From positions 9,294,923-9,358,922 of the forward strand of contig NC_034015.1 in NCBI RefSeq assembly GCF_000346465.2: a DNA stretch of 64,000 nucleotides. Direction: 5' to 3'. Both the position numbers and the translations under genes were made by a program. Below, one piece after another: positions 23,116 through 35,923 of the stretch (position 1 is the first letter of the stretch; each line of letters begins with the position of its first letter). The notes under the pieces are model-generated. The model was not told where the DNA came from. It saw only the letters and a program-made list of their open reading frames with translations, and ran no database searches. Source of the DNA: Prunus persica (Eukaryota; Streptophyta; Magnoliopsida; Rosales; Rosaceae).

Positions 23116-26100
23116 ATGGATAGTGTAGAGACCAAATAGTGTTAAACCTGGAAAATTTAATGGGACAAATTTTAAGAGGTGGTAAAGACAACTTAAATAT
23201 TGGTTAACTGTTTTAGGGTTAGTTTTTGCCTTAGAAGATCAAACCGCACCAAATAAAACTATTGAAACCACTTCTAAAACAAAGGAGAAGATGACAAAAG
23301 AAGAATTAGAATATCATTGCCATAACAAAATCCTTATTGCTCTCTTTGATGATCTATATGATGTTTATCAAGATACAAAACATGCAAAAACTTGGTGGGA
23401 TGAATTAGAAGCTAAATATAGGATAGAAGATGCGGGAATAGATCGTTTTACAATCTCAAACTTTAATAACTATATGATGGTTGAGAATAAAACTGTAAGT
23501 GAACAAATTCATGAGTACCAAGATTTTTTAAGGAAAATAGAACTTAAGTGTACTAAGTTTAGGGAATAGTTTAAAGTCTCTTGTCTCATTGATAAATTAC
23601 CCCCAAGTTGGTCAAACTTTGCAAAAACTCTTAGGCACAAACAAGGAGATTTAACCTTAACCCAAGTATTAAACTCCCTTAGGATTGAAGAGGAACATAG
23701 ATCAAGTAACAAATCTAAGGAAGAAAAGACAAACATGAACCTAGTGGAAAGTTCAAACAATAGGAATCGTTTCCAATCTAGAAGGAAATTTTTCAAAAAA
23801 AACAAACAGAAATAGCCAACCCAACCATAATCAATTCAACCGAAACCAAAATCGCCAAAACAATAGACCCATAACAATTCCAATGGCAATATGGATCAAC
23901 CATGCTTCGTTTGTGGGGGAACAAATCATTGGGCCAAAAACTGTCATTACAAGAAGACCAAGCCCTACAAGCCAAAGCCTAAGTGGAACAAAGGACAAAA
24001 GGGTCCTAAAGCCCAAGTGAATGTGTTGGTGGATCAAGATGATCAAAATGAACCCAATCTAAGGTACAGTTTTAAGCTTCTAGTTAACGTCGCATATTTA
24101 AGTAATAGTGATTGGTGGTTAGATTCTATGGAAAATGTACATGTGTGTTTTGACAAATGATTTTTCAAAAATTACAAGAACTCAAGTAGAGGAAGTGTAA
24201 CCCTAAAAAATGACACCGTCGCACAAGTACGTGGAATAGGAGAAACGGAATTGAAGATGACATCTAGGAAGGCTCTAACTCTCAAGGATGTGCGACATGT
24301 TCCTGACGTGAGGAGAAACCTTATCAGTGGAACGTCCTTAATACAACAAGGATACAAAATTGTAATGGAGTTGAATAGGATTGTTATTACTAAAAACAAT
24401 GTCTTTATTGGAAAAGGATATATTTGTGATGGATTGTTCAAAATAAATGTAGTTTTTGAAGATAATAAAATTTCTCCTCAAGTGTTTAATGTTGAATATT
24501 GTAATATATGGTATGGAAGGTTAAGACATGTAAGTTTGAGCAAAATCAAAAGGTTAATGGATCTTGAGCTAATCGTAGACCTTAAGCACAAATGCGAAGC
24601 GGGTGTTCAAACCAAACAAATAGGAATTCTTTCAAACCTGTAAAGAGAAACACCCAAATCTTAGAACTCATACATAGTGACGTATGTGATTCAAATAGGT
24701 CTCCTACTAGAGGTGGAAACAAGTACTTTGTGACATTTATTGATGACTTCTCTAGATATTGCCATGTTTATCTTATTAAGACAAAAGATGAGGTGTTTGA
24801 TAAACTCAAGGATTATAAAAGTGAGGTAGAAAATCAATTGGAGAAAAAGATTAAAAGATTTAATCTGGTAGAAGTTGAGAGTATACCTCAAATGAGCTTG
24901 GAATGTTTTTTGAAGAACATGGAATTATACATGAAGTTACTCCACCATATTCACCCCAATCTAATAAAGTGGCTGAAAGGAAAAATAGAACTCTAATGGA
25001 TATGGTAAATTCTATGCTTCTTAGTAGTGGACTACCTGAGAATCTGTATGGGGAAGCAACGTTAACTACTTGTTTCATACTTAAGAGGATAACATTGAAT
25101 GACAATGAGAAAACTCCTTATGAGTTATGGAAAGGAAGATCACCTAACCATAGAATCCTAAAAGTGTAGGGATGTTTAGCTAAGGTACTCATACCCGATC
25201 CTAAGAGAAAGAAAATAGGTCCTAAGACTATAGACTCAGTTTTCCTAGGTTATGCTAAAAATAGCAGTGCCAATAGGTTTTTGGTGATTAACTCTGAAGT
25301 AAAGGATGTTACAAACAACACAGTTATGGAAACTAGAGATGCTACATTTTTTTAAGATGTTTTCCTGTACAAGATAAGAATTTCTAAGGAAGCACAAACA
25401 AGTGAGGAACCTTCTAGCTCAACTACGATCAAAAGTTTAGAATCTCAAGAACTTAGAAGAAGCAAAAGAGCGAGAGTTGAGAAAATTTTTGGAGATGATT
25501 TCTATACTTTTCTAATAAAAGGAGATCACATAACTTATAAGGAAGCTATTATGTTTGTGGATGCACCATTCTGGAAAGAGGCTATAAATGATGAGTTTCA
25601 ATCTATAATCCAAAATAATACATAGATGTTAACGGATTTGCCTGGTGGAAATAAAGCGATAGGGTGCAAGTGGGTGTTTAGGAAAAAGTTGAAACCAAAT
25701 GGAAGTATTAATAAGTACAAAGCAAGATTGGTAGCTAAGGGTTTTAAAGAAAAGAAAGGGATAGACTATTTTGATACCTACTCACATGTTTCTAGGATTA
25801 CCACCATAAGGACGTTGATAGATTTAGCATCTATGCATAATTTAGTGATTCATCAAATGGATGTTAAGACGGCATTTCTAAATGGAGACTTAGATGAAGA
25901 GATCTATATGGAGCAACCCTAAGGATTCATAGTTAAGGGCCAAGAACACAAGGTGTGCAAGTTGGTTAAATCTTTATATGGCCTAAAGCAAGCTCCTAAG
26001 CAATGACATGAGAAATTTGACAAGGTGATTCTAGATTATGGTTTTAAGTTTAATGGTCATGATAAATGCGTTTATTATAAAGAGAATAATGGAGAACATG

Positions 26101-27062
26101 TAATCTTGTGCCTATATGTTGATGAAATTTTTTTCTTCGGGACAAATTTAGAGATTGTGAATGATGTGAAGTTATATTTATCTAGGAACATGACATGAAA
26201 AATATGGGAGAAGCACATATAATCTTAGGAATGAAAATTGAGAAGACAACACAAGGAATTTCTCTAAGTCAATCTAGTACTATTGAGAAGATGTTGAAGA
26301 GGTTCAATTACCTTGAGCGTAAGCCCACACTAACACCTTATGATCCTAATGTTCATTTAAAGAAAAATCAAGGTGAAATTTTTTCTCAGTTGAAGTACTC
26401 CCAAATGATAGGTTCTTTGTTGTACATTGCAAATAAGACTAGACCACACATTGCTTATGTTGTTGGAAGATTAAGTAGGTATACACATAACCCAAGCAAG
26501 GAACATTGGAATGCTTTGGAAAGAGTTTTCAAATACCTAAGAGGAACAATGGATTATTCACAGTGCTATAAAAGGATTTCCAAACGTAGTATAGGGATAT
26601 AGTGATGCAAATTGGATAACAGATAATGAAGAAGTGAAGTCTACTAGTGGTTACATTTTCCTATTAGGTGGAGCTGCAATTTCATGGGGTTCTAAGAAGC
26701 AAACAATTATTTCTAGAAATACTATGGAGTCTGAACTCATAGCTTTGGATATTACTTGCACTGAGGCTGAATGGATTAAAAGTTTATTGATGGATATGTC
26801 TCTGGTGGAGAAACCATTGCCTGCTTTATTTATTTACTGTAATTGCAAGGCTACAATAGACTTGGTGAATCAATCTCATATAAATAGGAAAATGAATAAG
26901 CACATGCATGTGAGACATAAATATGTGAAGAGCCTATTAAGTAAGAACATTGTGTCTTTGGAGTATGTGAAGTCGGAGAATAATATTGTTGACCAATTGA
27001 CTAAAGGTCTTTCTAGGAGCAGAGTCCTAGAAATGTCAAGGGGGATGGGCTTAAGCCCATAA
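23116..27062 (+). pseudogene. Copia gag-pol remnant
   Basis: Polyprotein that would package, copy and integrate the retroelement. Gag begins at ATG 23116 but hits TAG after seven codons, and more stops and shifts follow. Recognisable parts: gag WWDELEAKY near 23395; a CCHC zinc knuckle CFVCGGTNHWAKNC at about 23903; the protease site, where the usual DSGA reads DSME (about 24123); integrase core FVTFIDDFSRYCHVYL (24728) and PPYSPQSNKVAERKNRT (24930); reverse transcriptase from WVFRKKLKPNG (25671) through QMDVKTAFLNGDLDEEIY; the YVDD active site reading YVDE (26114); and RNase H with the KSTSGY motif (26637) to the end at 27062. Both protease and polymerase catalytic motifs are damaged, so it is a dead copy. 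Confidence 0.9.
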
Positions 27063-27653
27063 GGGAGTCACCTAGGGAGGTAACCCAACTTCTGTGATTG
27101 GCGATCCTATGAAGGAAGTTCAATGGGTAGAAACAATCCATACTGCGTGACTCATTGAGCACTGTTTATATAATGTGGAGGCATCCTAGAGATGTCCTCA
27201 TGCTCATCCATATGACATCAGTGCTATATAATGTGATGTTAGGAAGGGAGTTATCCCTAAATGAGTTTCGAGGCGGGCAATCTTCTGCAGGGTGCAGGTC
27301 ACATGTATTCTTGGAGAACTCACCTAAGTGAGAGATGTCGTGAGGCCGCGATTGTGAGAATTGGGCTATTCTCTAGCAACTCTCATGATAATCAAGATTA
27401 GCGCATGGCCAGAAATAGCGTTACCTCGCTTCCAAGTCTCAACCAATAATATGTGCGAGATATGTTGAAGTTTGGCCAAAGGTGCCGAGTTCAAAACTGT
27501 GTACACTCAGGTTCCTCAAATGAAAACTATCATCACTAAGTGAAGGTTCAAGCCCGGAAGGCACCTACACCTATTGCATAGTATTATGTTGCCCCTATGT
27601 ATATTTTCTTTATCTTCTGCTATTTAAAAATTTTAAAACCCTTTGTGGGGGAT

Positions 27654-28245
27654 TGTTATTATTTTGAAAGGTTTTTAAATTTTTAACGTTTTGATTTTGT
27701 TTTAATATTTTGGCTATTTTCTTTTATTTATTATGGGAGTTACAATTGTTTAAATTTTCAGTTTTTATTCATTGCCTTAATTTTTTTGGTTAAATGTATC
27801 TGAAGGTTACGAGTATTGGATGCCTATAAAAGGCCACTCCTCCTTCATATTTCAACATACCACAATCAGATTTCTCTATTCTCATACTTTCATATATTCC
27901 CTACTTTCCATATTATTTTTGGGCACGATTTTGTGGCTTGGAGATTTCTATCCGACTATGAACGTGCTCATAGCGAACCTTAAGCATGCGTATTGGGGTT
28001 GTATCTTGGAGTCTTGTAGACCGTCATTACCTGCACGTAGGGAGTTTACAAAGGATTTAGAACAGCATTTTTAATGTGCTTTCACTAAACCATACTTGCT
28101 TTCTTAATCTTAACTTTTATTTATTTATTTATTTATTTCGTTAATTTTTACTTTACTGTTAAAACTTTATTTTATATATTATTTATATCTAAAAGTTTTG
28201 AACAGCAATTTTATAGAAAGGGAAACACCACAATTTTTAAAAACA
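27654..28245 (+). repeat. 3' LTR of the copia element
   Basis: Begins TGTTATTATTTTGAAAGG after the purine tract and ends in AAAAACA. It aligns with 21839-22441. Confidence 0.8.
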
Positions 28246-28257
28246 AAAAATCATTTA

Positions 28258-28735
28258 AGGGAAAAAATCATGGCGTCAGCTATAATTACTAGAAAAAATT
28301 GACTCCTCCGTGCATTGCTCTCATGGATTGTTTAAACCTCTAAAATCATTTTTACCAAAATCATTCTCAGAGAATGAAGAAGAAAGAAAGAGGAGAGTGA
28401 AAAGTAACAAAATGTCTCAGAAACAGAACCAACCAGTCATGGAAGAACAACATACTCAAACATAGTCTCTTATTCTAATAAGAATCTTCTGGGGGAAAAT
28501 AATCATGGCGTCAGTTATAATTACTAGAAAAAATTGACTCCTCCGTGTATGCTCTCATGGATTGTTTAAACCTCTAAAATCATTTTTCCCCAAATCATTC
28601 TCAAAGAATGAAGAAGAAAGAAAGAGGAGAGTGAAAAGTTACAAAATGTCTCAGAAATAGAACTAACTAGTCATGGAAGAACAACATACTCAAACATAGT
28701 CTCTGATTCTAATAAGAATCTTATGTTAGATATAT
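28258..28735. repeat. Tandem duplication, two units of about 235 bp
   Basis: Units 28258-28490 and 28491-28735 both run from the AATCATGGCGTCAG block to CATAGTCTC...AATAAGAATCTT. Copy 1 of the segmental duplication has a single unit (about 1785-2025), so the duplication happened only here, right next to the copia 3' LTR. Confidence 0.85.
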
Positions 28736-28800
28736 GTCTAGAAGCCAATATATAATATAATCAATATAATCAAAGAGGCATGAATGTTACTCAAAGATAC

Positions 28801-30942
28801 ATAATCTACATAAAGCAACAAGTCCATGGATAAAAATATGAAAAGAAAACAGTCAAAAGAAGTTAAATTCACGAGACCTCTCCATCATATAAGTGTCGTA
28901 TCCTAAAAGGTTCCGGGTCATAGGATCACCAATTGGACAATAGTGAGCCGTAAAGACTGGTACATGTTATGTCTACTTAATCATAAGGATGACTAGTCTC
29001 AAGTTATTCATGTAGAGACATTGAGACAAGTGTGTAAGTGCTCTATAAGATGAAGTTCACTAAATGTGATCAAAGAATTCTTATATGGAAGTCTTACTCA
29101 CAAGTGTCAAACAATGAATTTTAAGTAATGATAATGCACATTAGTCCTTAGACTTAAGACATCATAGTTGTCTTGTGCATGAGCTATTTGTTTTTTGAGA
29201 ACACTATACAGTTGTATCAAGAGGATGTGACTTAACGATGTTTCTTAGGACACTTAGCATAGGCAATCGAATGTACAAGAAGGAATCTCTACTCTAATTA
29301 AGAAGATAAAATACTCTAAATATATGATTCGTTGAATCTTTGGCCAAAGTACAGGATGAGAATTGAAATAAGAACATTTGCAATTACATCCAAGTGAATC
29401 ATATAACCTAAAGATGTCATGTTAGGGAATCGACACAAGTTAACCATATCCCAAGATACATGACAGAGAGTATTGTAATAGAGAAGGATCAAATTGCATT
29501 GTAATCACAAACTGACTAGGCTCTCAAAATGAATTCTATTTAGCTTGGGTAGCCATGACATACTGCTAGGTGTCACTTATGGTTTGCGGAAGCCTTGTGA
29601 GGACTAATAACAATTAGCCTTCGCCAATAGGGAGAATTGTATAAAGATATACAATTCACATTCAGTTTAGAAGTAACTATTCTTATGCACGGCCTCACTA
29701 ATTAGAACCTTCAAGATCTCACACGGAAAAGGTATGGATCGAGAATTGAAAAGAGAATAAATGATTTTGCAGCTGGGTCAAAGTCAAAGTCAAAAGTCAA
29801 AGGTCAAATAATTGACCCAAGACTTGACATGGTCAACATAAGGTTGACTAGGACCAACACTTGTTAGACAAGATAGTGATTTAATTTATTAGGTCATTAA
29901 ATCAATTAAACTAATTAGATTAGTTTAATTGATCAATTAAAATTATGGAACTTTAATTTTGGTCCTATATGACTTAAATATTTATAGAAATGGACCTCAG
30001 GGACTTAGGCATAGTGCAACACATTAAAGGATTAATGTGTTGGACCAAATGTAGCCCAAAAAGACCAAGGATAGGGAGGGTGCGGCACAAAGGGGGCTTT
30101 TGGGAACACATGTGTGACAAAATGCCTCTATATATTCATAGCCATATCACCATACTTCTTTAGGGTTTCAAGTTGGATATTTTGGAAGAAAGGAAAAACT
30201 AAAACCTCTCTTTCCCAAACCCTCTTGGTCGGCCACCATGGAGAAAAAAGGCTAGCACCTCTTTTTATTCTCTAGGTTATTCCTTATTCTCTCATTATCA
30301 TTCTACCTTACTGAAAATTATAGTAGTTGCGGTTGTTGCCATTAACTTTGGCCATAGCAAAGAATATCCATGACCTATAAATGGTGAATCCCACCATGCA
30401 TTCTCACCTTTGCAAAAGTCTGCATCCATTAATTAAAATATTAATATTGTTTGTGAGCCACTGCTTTAAAACATTGGCCAACTAATACCTTTAAAACAAA
30501 ATGAAAATATAATGTATAATTCGATGCATAAAATAAAATTCACATTTGAATTTCCACTACAGTACAATTTGCATTATTATACTCATTTAATATCTATATA
30601 ATTACAATATTATATAATCTTATATTGGGCCAATGTAATACATTAAGAATCAACAATGAGATTACAAGCCACTAATGCATAGTAACCATGGTCATTTGCC
30701 ATGGCCTTAAGTACCTTTTTCTAGTAGTGGTTTGCCATGGCTTTTATTCACACTCTTAACCGCCTCTCATAACTAGGTTTTCAACCTTTGTTCTTATAAG
30801 CTTAATCAATTCCCGACCAAGTTCTCCAGAAAATAAAAATATCCACAAAAGTTGTTTTCCACCACATCATGATGTCGCCGCCGCCTTTGCACCTCTCAGC
30901 TCAAATGGCTCCGAATGGGCTTTCAAACCCAACCTCATCCTT
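28801..30942. other. Non-coding part of copy 2
   Basis: Collinear with 3857-6094 in copy 1 apart from the MITE. No gene is recognised. Confidence 0.6.
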
Positions 30943-30951
30943 AAAATTAAA

Positions 30952-31138
30952 GGGAAATAGCTCAAAATGCCACCCTTTTAATAATTTTAACTGAAAATAC
31001 CACACCTCCCTAATTGTTTTGCAATTATCACCTATAAATACATACTTATTGCCCATTTATTGGCCAGATAACACTTTTGGTCAGTTTTTGGTTCTCTCTC
31101 AGCTCTCTCTTCGCTTTCTATCAACTCTATCTCACAGT

Positions 31139-31195
<57 letters not shown>

Positions 31196-31939
31196 ATCTA
31201 ACCACGCCTCTTCTCAAGAAGAAGAAGATCAAGAACAACCTACAAAACCCACAGCTTTGCCCTCAAAACCCAGTTCTTCTTCTTCCTCTCTGTTTTCTTC
31301 TCTACCCAAATCCAAACCCCAACTTCGTCTCTCTTCGAATCCCTTCTGCAACCTAAACAAACCCAAACAAAACCATCTTTTCTGAATATGACAGCATGTC
31401 TTGGCATTAGGTGGCCATTGTTTGAGCATTTTGGTCCAATTTTGGAGGGTTTTGAAGTCTGGGTTTACATGCCCTCAAGAATAGCTTCTACAGAAAATTA
31501 ATTGTTGGGAATATGTAAGTTTTGATGTTAAATTGAATTTGATTACTGAAATTGGAATTGTGATTAATTTCGTCTGTATTTTGTGTAGAAATTGAAGTAT
31601 TGGGATTGATTTTGTTTGTCTGAAACAACAAATGTGTTTGTTCTTTGTCAATTGATTCTTGCATTTGGTATTGGGATTTTCTATGAACTTGTTATGATTA
31701 TATCATAGTGAGATAGCATCGTTGATTTGCTATTGCAATCATATTGTGATTTTATTGCGATTGTATTGTAATGGTATTGCTTTCGTATTGCTATGGTATT
31801 GCTGTTATATTAATTTTTTTTTTGGTGTTTTATTGATATGTTACTGTAATTTAATAGGAATATATGTTGATATCATTTTTCTTATCTGCTTGTGATTTGA
31901 GTAGGAGTTGAGATTATTCTTGGCTGAAGTATTATTTAC

Positions 31940-31983
<44 letters not shown>

Positions 31984-32190
31984 ACTCTACTCTTCGTATT
32001 TTTCTCAACATTTATGTGTTAATTTAATGCCTGGTATTATTTTGGAACCATAATCATTGTCAATCTCATTGTTTCTTTAAAAGATTGCTGTGAAATTGTT
32101 ACTCCATTTTCTTCTTTCCTTTGTTTTAAGATATTTTTGTTTGGAAAAAAAGAACTCTATTTTTGTAATCTAAAAGACTAGGTACTCATG
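30952..32190 (+). repeat. Left inverted arm of the Mutator-like element
   Basis: The arm is closely similar to the reverse complement of 34160-35380. It contains a TATA-like CCTATAAATAC near 31030, a (CT)n tract at about 31141-31192, a second CT tract near 31943-31981, and TATTG-rich short repeats around 31720-31810. The open frame at 31077-31385 is mostly CT-repeat translation and is not called as a gene. Confidence 0.9.
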
Positions 32191-34159
32191 GTAAGTGTTT
32201 TCTGATCAACAAGATCCAGACTTTATGTATGTCAGTTTACTACTTTTGCACTTGAACTTTGGCTGTCTAAAATTTGAAAAGTCTTGTATGGCAGCAGTGT
32301 ATATATGTCACACATCTTGGGTAAGCCGTATTCTTCAATTGTAATAGTTTGCTCTGTTGTACGTATTCAAACTGCCTCAAAATGTTTTCATTGGTGTCTT
32401 GAGTTCAATACCAAAAAAGTTTTTAAATGACAAGAAATTATAAAAACCTTATACATAACAAACATATAGTTGAACATAGCTAGAGCGTATATCTAGAAAG
32501 ATGTCATTGTGCTTCAAATTAGCAAATTTGTGGAGTGAAAGCAGAATGGTTGACATGTATTCTTCATTTGATGAAAATAATTAATGACTTTGTATGAAAG
32601 TATACTCATTAAATATCTTAGATTCTATCAATTAATGAAATATTTGCCTTCGAGAGATTCATGTTTTTTGGTTTGTTTTATCAAGTATCTTATATTCTAT
32701 AAATGAATGAAATATTTTGGTAGATTGGAGAGACTAGTCAGCTAGTGGATTTTGGATCATGACTTTTGAAGGGGGACTAGGCTTGAGCAGCTGCAAGAGT
32801 AAAAGGGATGATGCTTCATGTAAATTCGACAATTAAATAAGAGATTTTTGTTTTCAATTTGTTAATCCTTGAGATACTTGGTCATTTTTTAAAATTATGT
32901 GAAATAAAAAACTTGTATTGAATATTATTGTATAGAAGACCATGTAATTATTTTGATACCATTAAATGAAATTTAAATTCAGTTTACTTGAAAATTATGG
33001 GATCTTGAACAAGAGATGGCAGTCACGTATACGACAGTTTTGAAACATAAAAGACGACAATATAAGAATGGTTAATTTTGACGATATCCATAGTTGCTTC
33101 CACTCCATTATAATGTCATGTAGATTATAAAGTGACAATAGACATGCAATACAAAAGCAATATGAAAGCAATAAACAAGCAATAAAGCGGCAATAGACAA
33201 CCAATGCCAAAGCAATAAAATGGCAATAAACAAGTACCTTATGGATGTCTTTGTATTCTCTTTCCCATATTATATAATGTTCTAATTGTTGAACAATTAC
33301 AATATTCAGTTGCTACAGATAATAAATAGTACATAAAAAATAATAACCATGTATGAAAATTTCATATCATTATAATAATGACCACAAAAACAGTATGAAG
33401 TACATTACACAAATATTAGAAACATACGGCTCCACGAGAAGAATACATAATGTCTTAGATGTCCTTACTAATAATAACAAGCATAATCAATTATGTGTAC
33501 AGTTTGCTGCAAGTTTGCTTAGCATTTTCATAATCGAAGCTTTGTTTTTGTCTTCAGAAGGCATCTCAAAGAACTCCTTGTCTACATATTAAATTATGCA
33601 CAAAATGGTCTCCAACGCCAGTATATGACTTACACATCAATGTCTGTACAAACCAGCTAAAACACATTGTGTAACTGTTAACCTCAAATTTGTTCTTCAC
33701 AGGGAAACGAGCTGGGTGCGGCTTTTCTTCTCCTTGTACAACTTGAAAAGAAAAAGAGAAAGAAATATAAATTGTCAAGACAAAACTGCAACAAATTATA
33801 ATTTGATCAAATACTCACCGTCGGGAAACAATATGCTTTCAATGAATAAATAACATATTCATTTCAACCAACACTATTACATAACTCATCTCAGAAACAT
33901 GATTGAGATTTGACAAACATACAGGTAGAAGATCCAATCCATTAAAACACTCACATGTAAAAAGCAAACCTACATTATACGCCAATTCAAGCTACAAAAA
34001 CCCAACTTGTTGAGTACTAGTCAATAAGTTTTATAGGCAAATTGAAATAAAGTAGAAATTACTTCAACAGTAACACCTTCATTTTTTCAACCAAAGATGC
34101 TAGCTTCCTTTCAATATCAAAAAGCACATTCAATTAGTCCCAAGATGTGGGACATAGAT
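32191..34159. other. Central region of the Mutator-like element
   Basis: About 2 kb, AT-rich, with GCAATA-type short repeats at about 33150-33235. Short frames at 33353-33592 (plus) and 33566-33778 (minus, with the stretch HPARFPVKNKFEV) could be captured gene scraps, but I do not recognise them. Confidence 0.5.
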
Positions 34160-35131
34160 ACCTAGTCTTTTAGATTATAAAAACAGAGTTCTTTTTCTCC
34201 AAAGAAAAATATCTTAAAACGAAGGAAAGAAGAAAATGAAGTAACAATTTCACAGCAATCTTTTAAAGAAACAATGAGATTGACAATGATTATGGTTCCA
34301 AAACAATACCAAGCATTAAATTAACACATAAATGTTGAGAAAAATACGAAGAGTAGAGTTAGAGAGAGAGAGAGAGAGAGAGAGAGACCGTAAATAATAC
34401 TTCAGCCAAGAATAATCTCAACTTCTACTCAAATAACAAGCAAATAAAGAAAAATGATATCAACATATATTCCTATTAAATTACAGTAACATATTAATAG
34501 AACACCAAAAAAAATCAATATAACATCAATACTATAGCGATACGAAAGCAATACCATTACAATACAACCGCAATAAAATCACAATACGATTGCAATTGCA
34601 AATCAACGATGCTACCTCACTATGATATAATCGTAACAAGTTCATAGAAAATCCCAATACCAAATGCAAGAATCAATCGACAAAGAACAAACACATTTGT
34701 TGTTTCAGACAAACAAAATCAATCCCAATACTTCAATTTCTACACAAAATACAGACGAAATCAATCACAATTCCAATTTCAGTAATCAAATTCAATTTAA
34801 CATCAAAACTTACATATTCCCAACAATTAATTTTCTGGAGAAGCTGTTCTTGAAGAGGGCATGTAAACCCAGACTTCAAAACCCCCTAAAATTGGACCAA
34901 AATGCTCAAACAATGGCCACCTAATGCCAAGACATGCTGTCATATTCTGAAAAGATGGTTTTGTTTGGGTTTGTTTAGGTTGCAAAAGGGATTCGAAGAG
35001 AGACGGAGTTGGGGTTTGGATTTGGGTAGAGAAGAAAACAGAGAGGAAGAGGAAGAACTGGGTTTTGAGGGCAAAGTTGTGGGTTTTGTAGGCTATTCTT
35101 GATCTTCTTCTTCGTGAGAAGAGGCGTGGTT

Positions 35132-35170
<39 letters not shown>

Positions 35171-35380
35171 ACGTTGAGAGAGGAAGAGAGAACTGTGAGA
35201 TAGAGTTGAGAGAGAGCGAAGAGAGAGCTGAGAGAGAAAACAAAAACTGACCAAAAGTGTTATCTGGCCAATAAATGGGCAACAAGTATGTATTTATAGG
35301 TGATAATTGCAAAAACAATTGGGGAGGGGTGGTATTTTCAGTTAAAATTATTAAAAGCGTGGCATTTTGAGCTATTTCCC
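34160..35380 (-). repeat. Right inverted arm of the Mutator-like element
   Basis: Reverse complement of the left arm, with GA tracts at about 34360-34386 and 35137-35168. It differs from the left arm by scattered substitutions and repeat-length changes. Confidence 0.9.
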
Positions 35381-35923
35381 AAAATTAAATTCCCTTCAAT
35401 TTATTTATATTTAGATATTTACTTAACATATCATTTTTCTAGTCAAATTATAAAGAAATTGCTAGTAGTTTGTATTTATGTATGTTCGTGTAGGTGCATA
35501 TAGATCTCGAGCCTCTACATTTACACACAAAATATTTACTAGCATTTCACAACATCTAGGCTATTCTTATAATCTAACGACTTAAGATTTGACGCATCCT
35601 TTTTAAACTTTTGACATCTATCCATTTAATTAACTCTATTAAGTTTTAATAAAAATAAAAAATAAAAACCTAGTAGCCATCCAAAAAATTTACAAAATAC
35701 AGAAAAAATTCACATATACACGTATTTTTCATATATTATTGAATAAAAATAATATATATTCTAATAATGTCATTGAAGTTTTTTTTATAACACTAGTTAG
35801 TCATGTGTTTTTTAATTTATAACATGCTTCGACATGAAACTCCATGCATGTCACAAAATCTTCATCTGTTTCATAATGTACACAATTTTTAATAACCTCA
35901 GGGATGCATTTGATATATGCAAG

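Larger units (their letters stand above)
21839..28245 (+). mobile_element. Ty1/copia LTR retrotransposon, degenerate, 6.4 kb
   Basis: Two similar LTRs of about 600 bp (21839-22441 and 27654-28245) flank gag-pol remnants in copia order: gag, protease, integrase, reverse transcriptase, RNase H. A purine tract TTTGTGGGGGAT (27642-27653) precedes the 3' LTR. Flanks AAGAA and AAAAA could be an imperfect 5-bp target duplication. The partner segment near 1760-1785 lacks the element. I did not find a clear primer-binding site next to the 5' LTR. The LTRs differ at many positions, so the insertion is old. Confidence 0.85.
30952..35380. mobile_element. Mutator-like element with long inverted arms, non-autonomous, 4.4 kb
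   Basis: Termini GGGAAATAGCTC and GAGCTATTTCCC are flanked by a perfect 9-bp duplication AAAATTAAA (30943-30951 and 35381-35389). The unoccupied site is preserved in copy 1 as one AAAATTAAA at 6095-6103. A 9-bp duplication with long terminal repeats is the mark of Mutator-like elements. The arms are about 1.24 kb each (30952-32190 and 34160-35380, inverted). The roughly 2 kb middle carries no MURA-type transposase that I can recognise. Confidence 0.9.

Noticed and set aside
33566..33778. Possible captured gene fragment in the Mutator-like element
   Set aside because: The peptide resembles nothing I can name; kept only as a remark on the central region.
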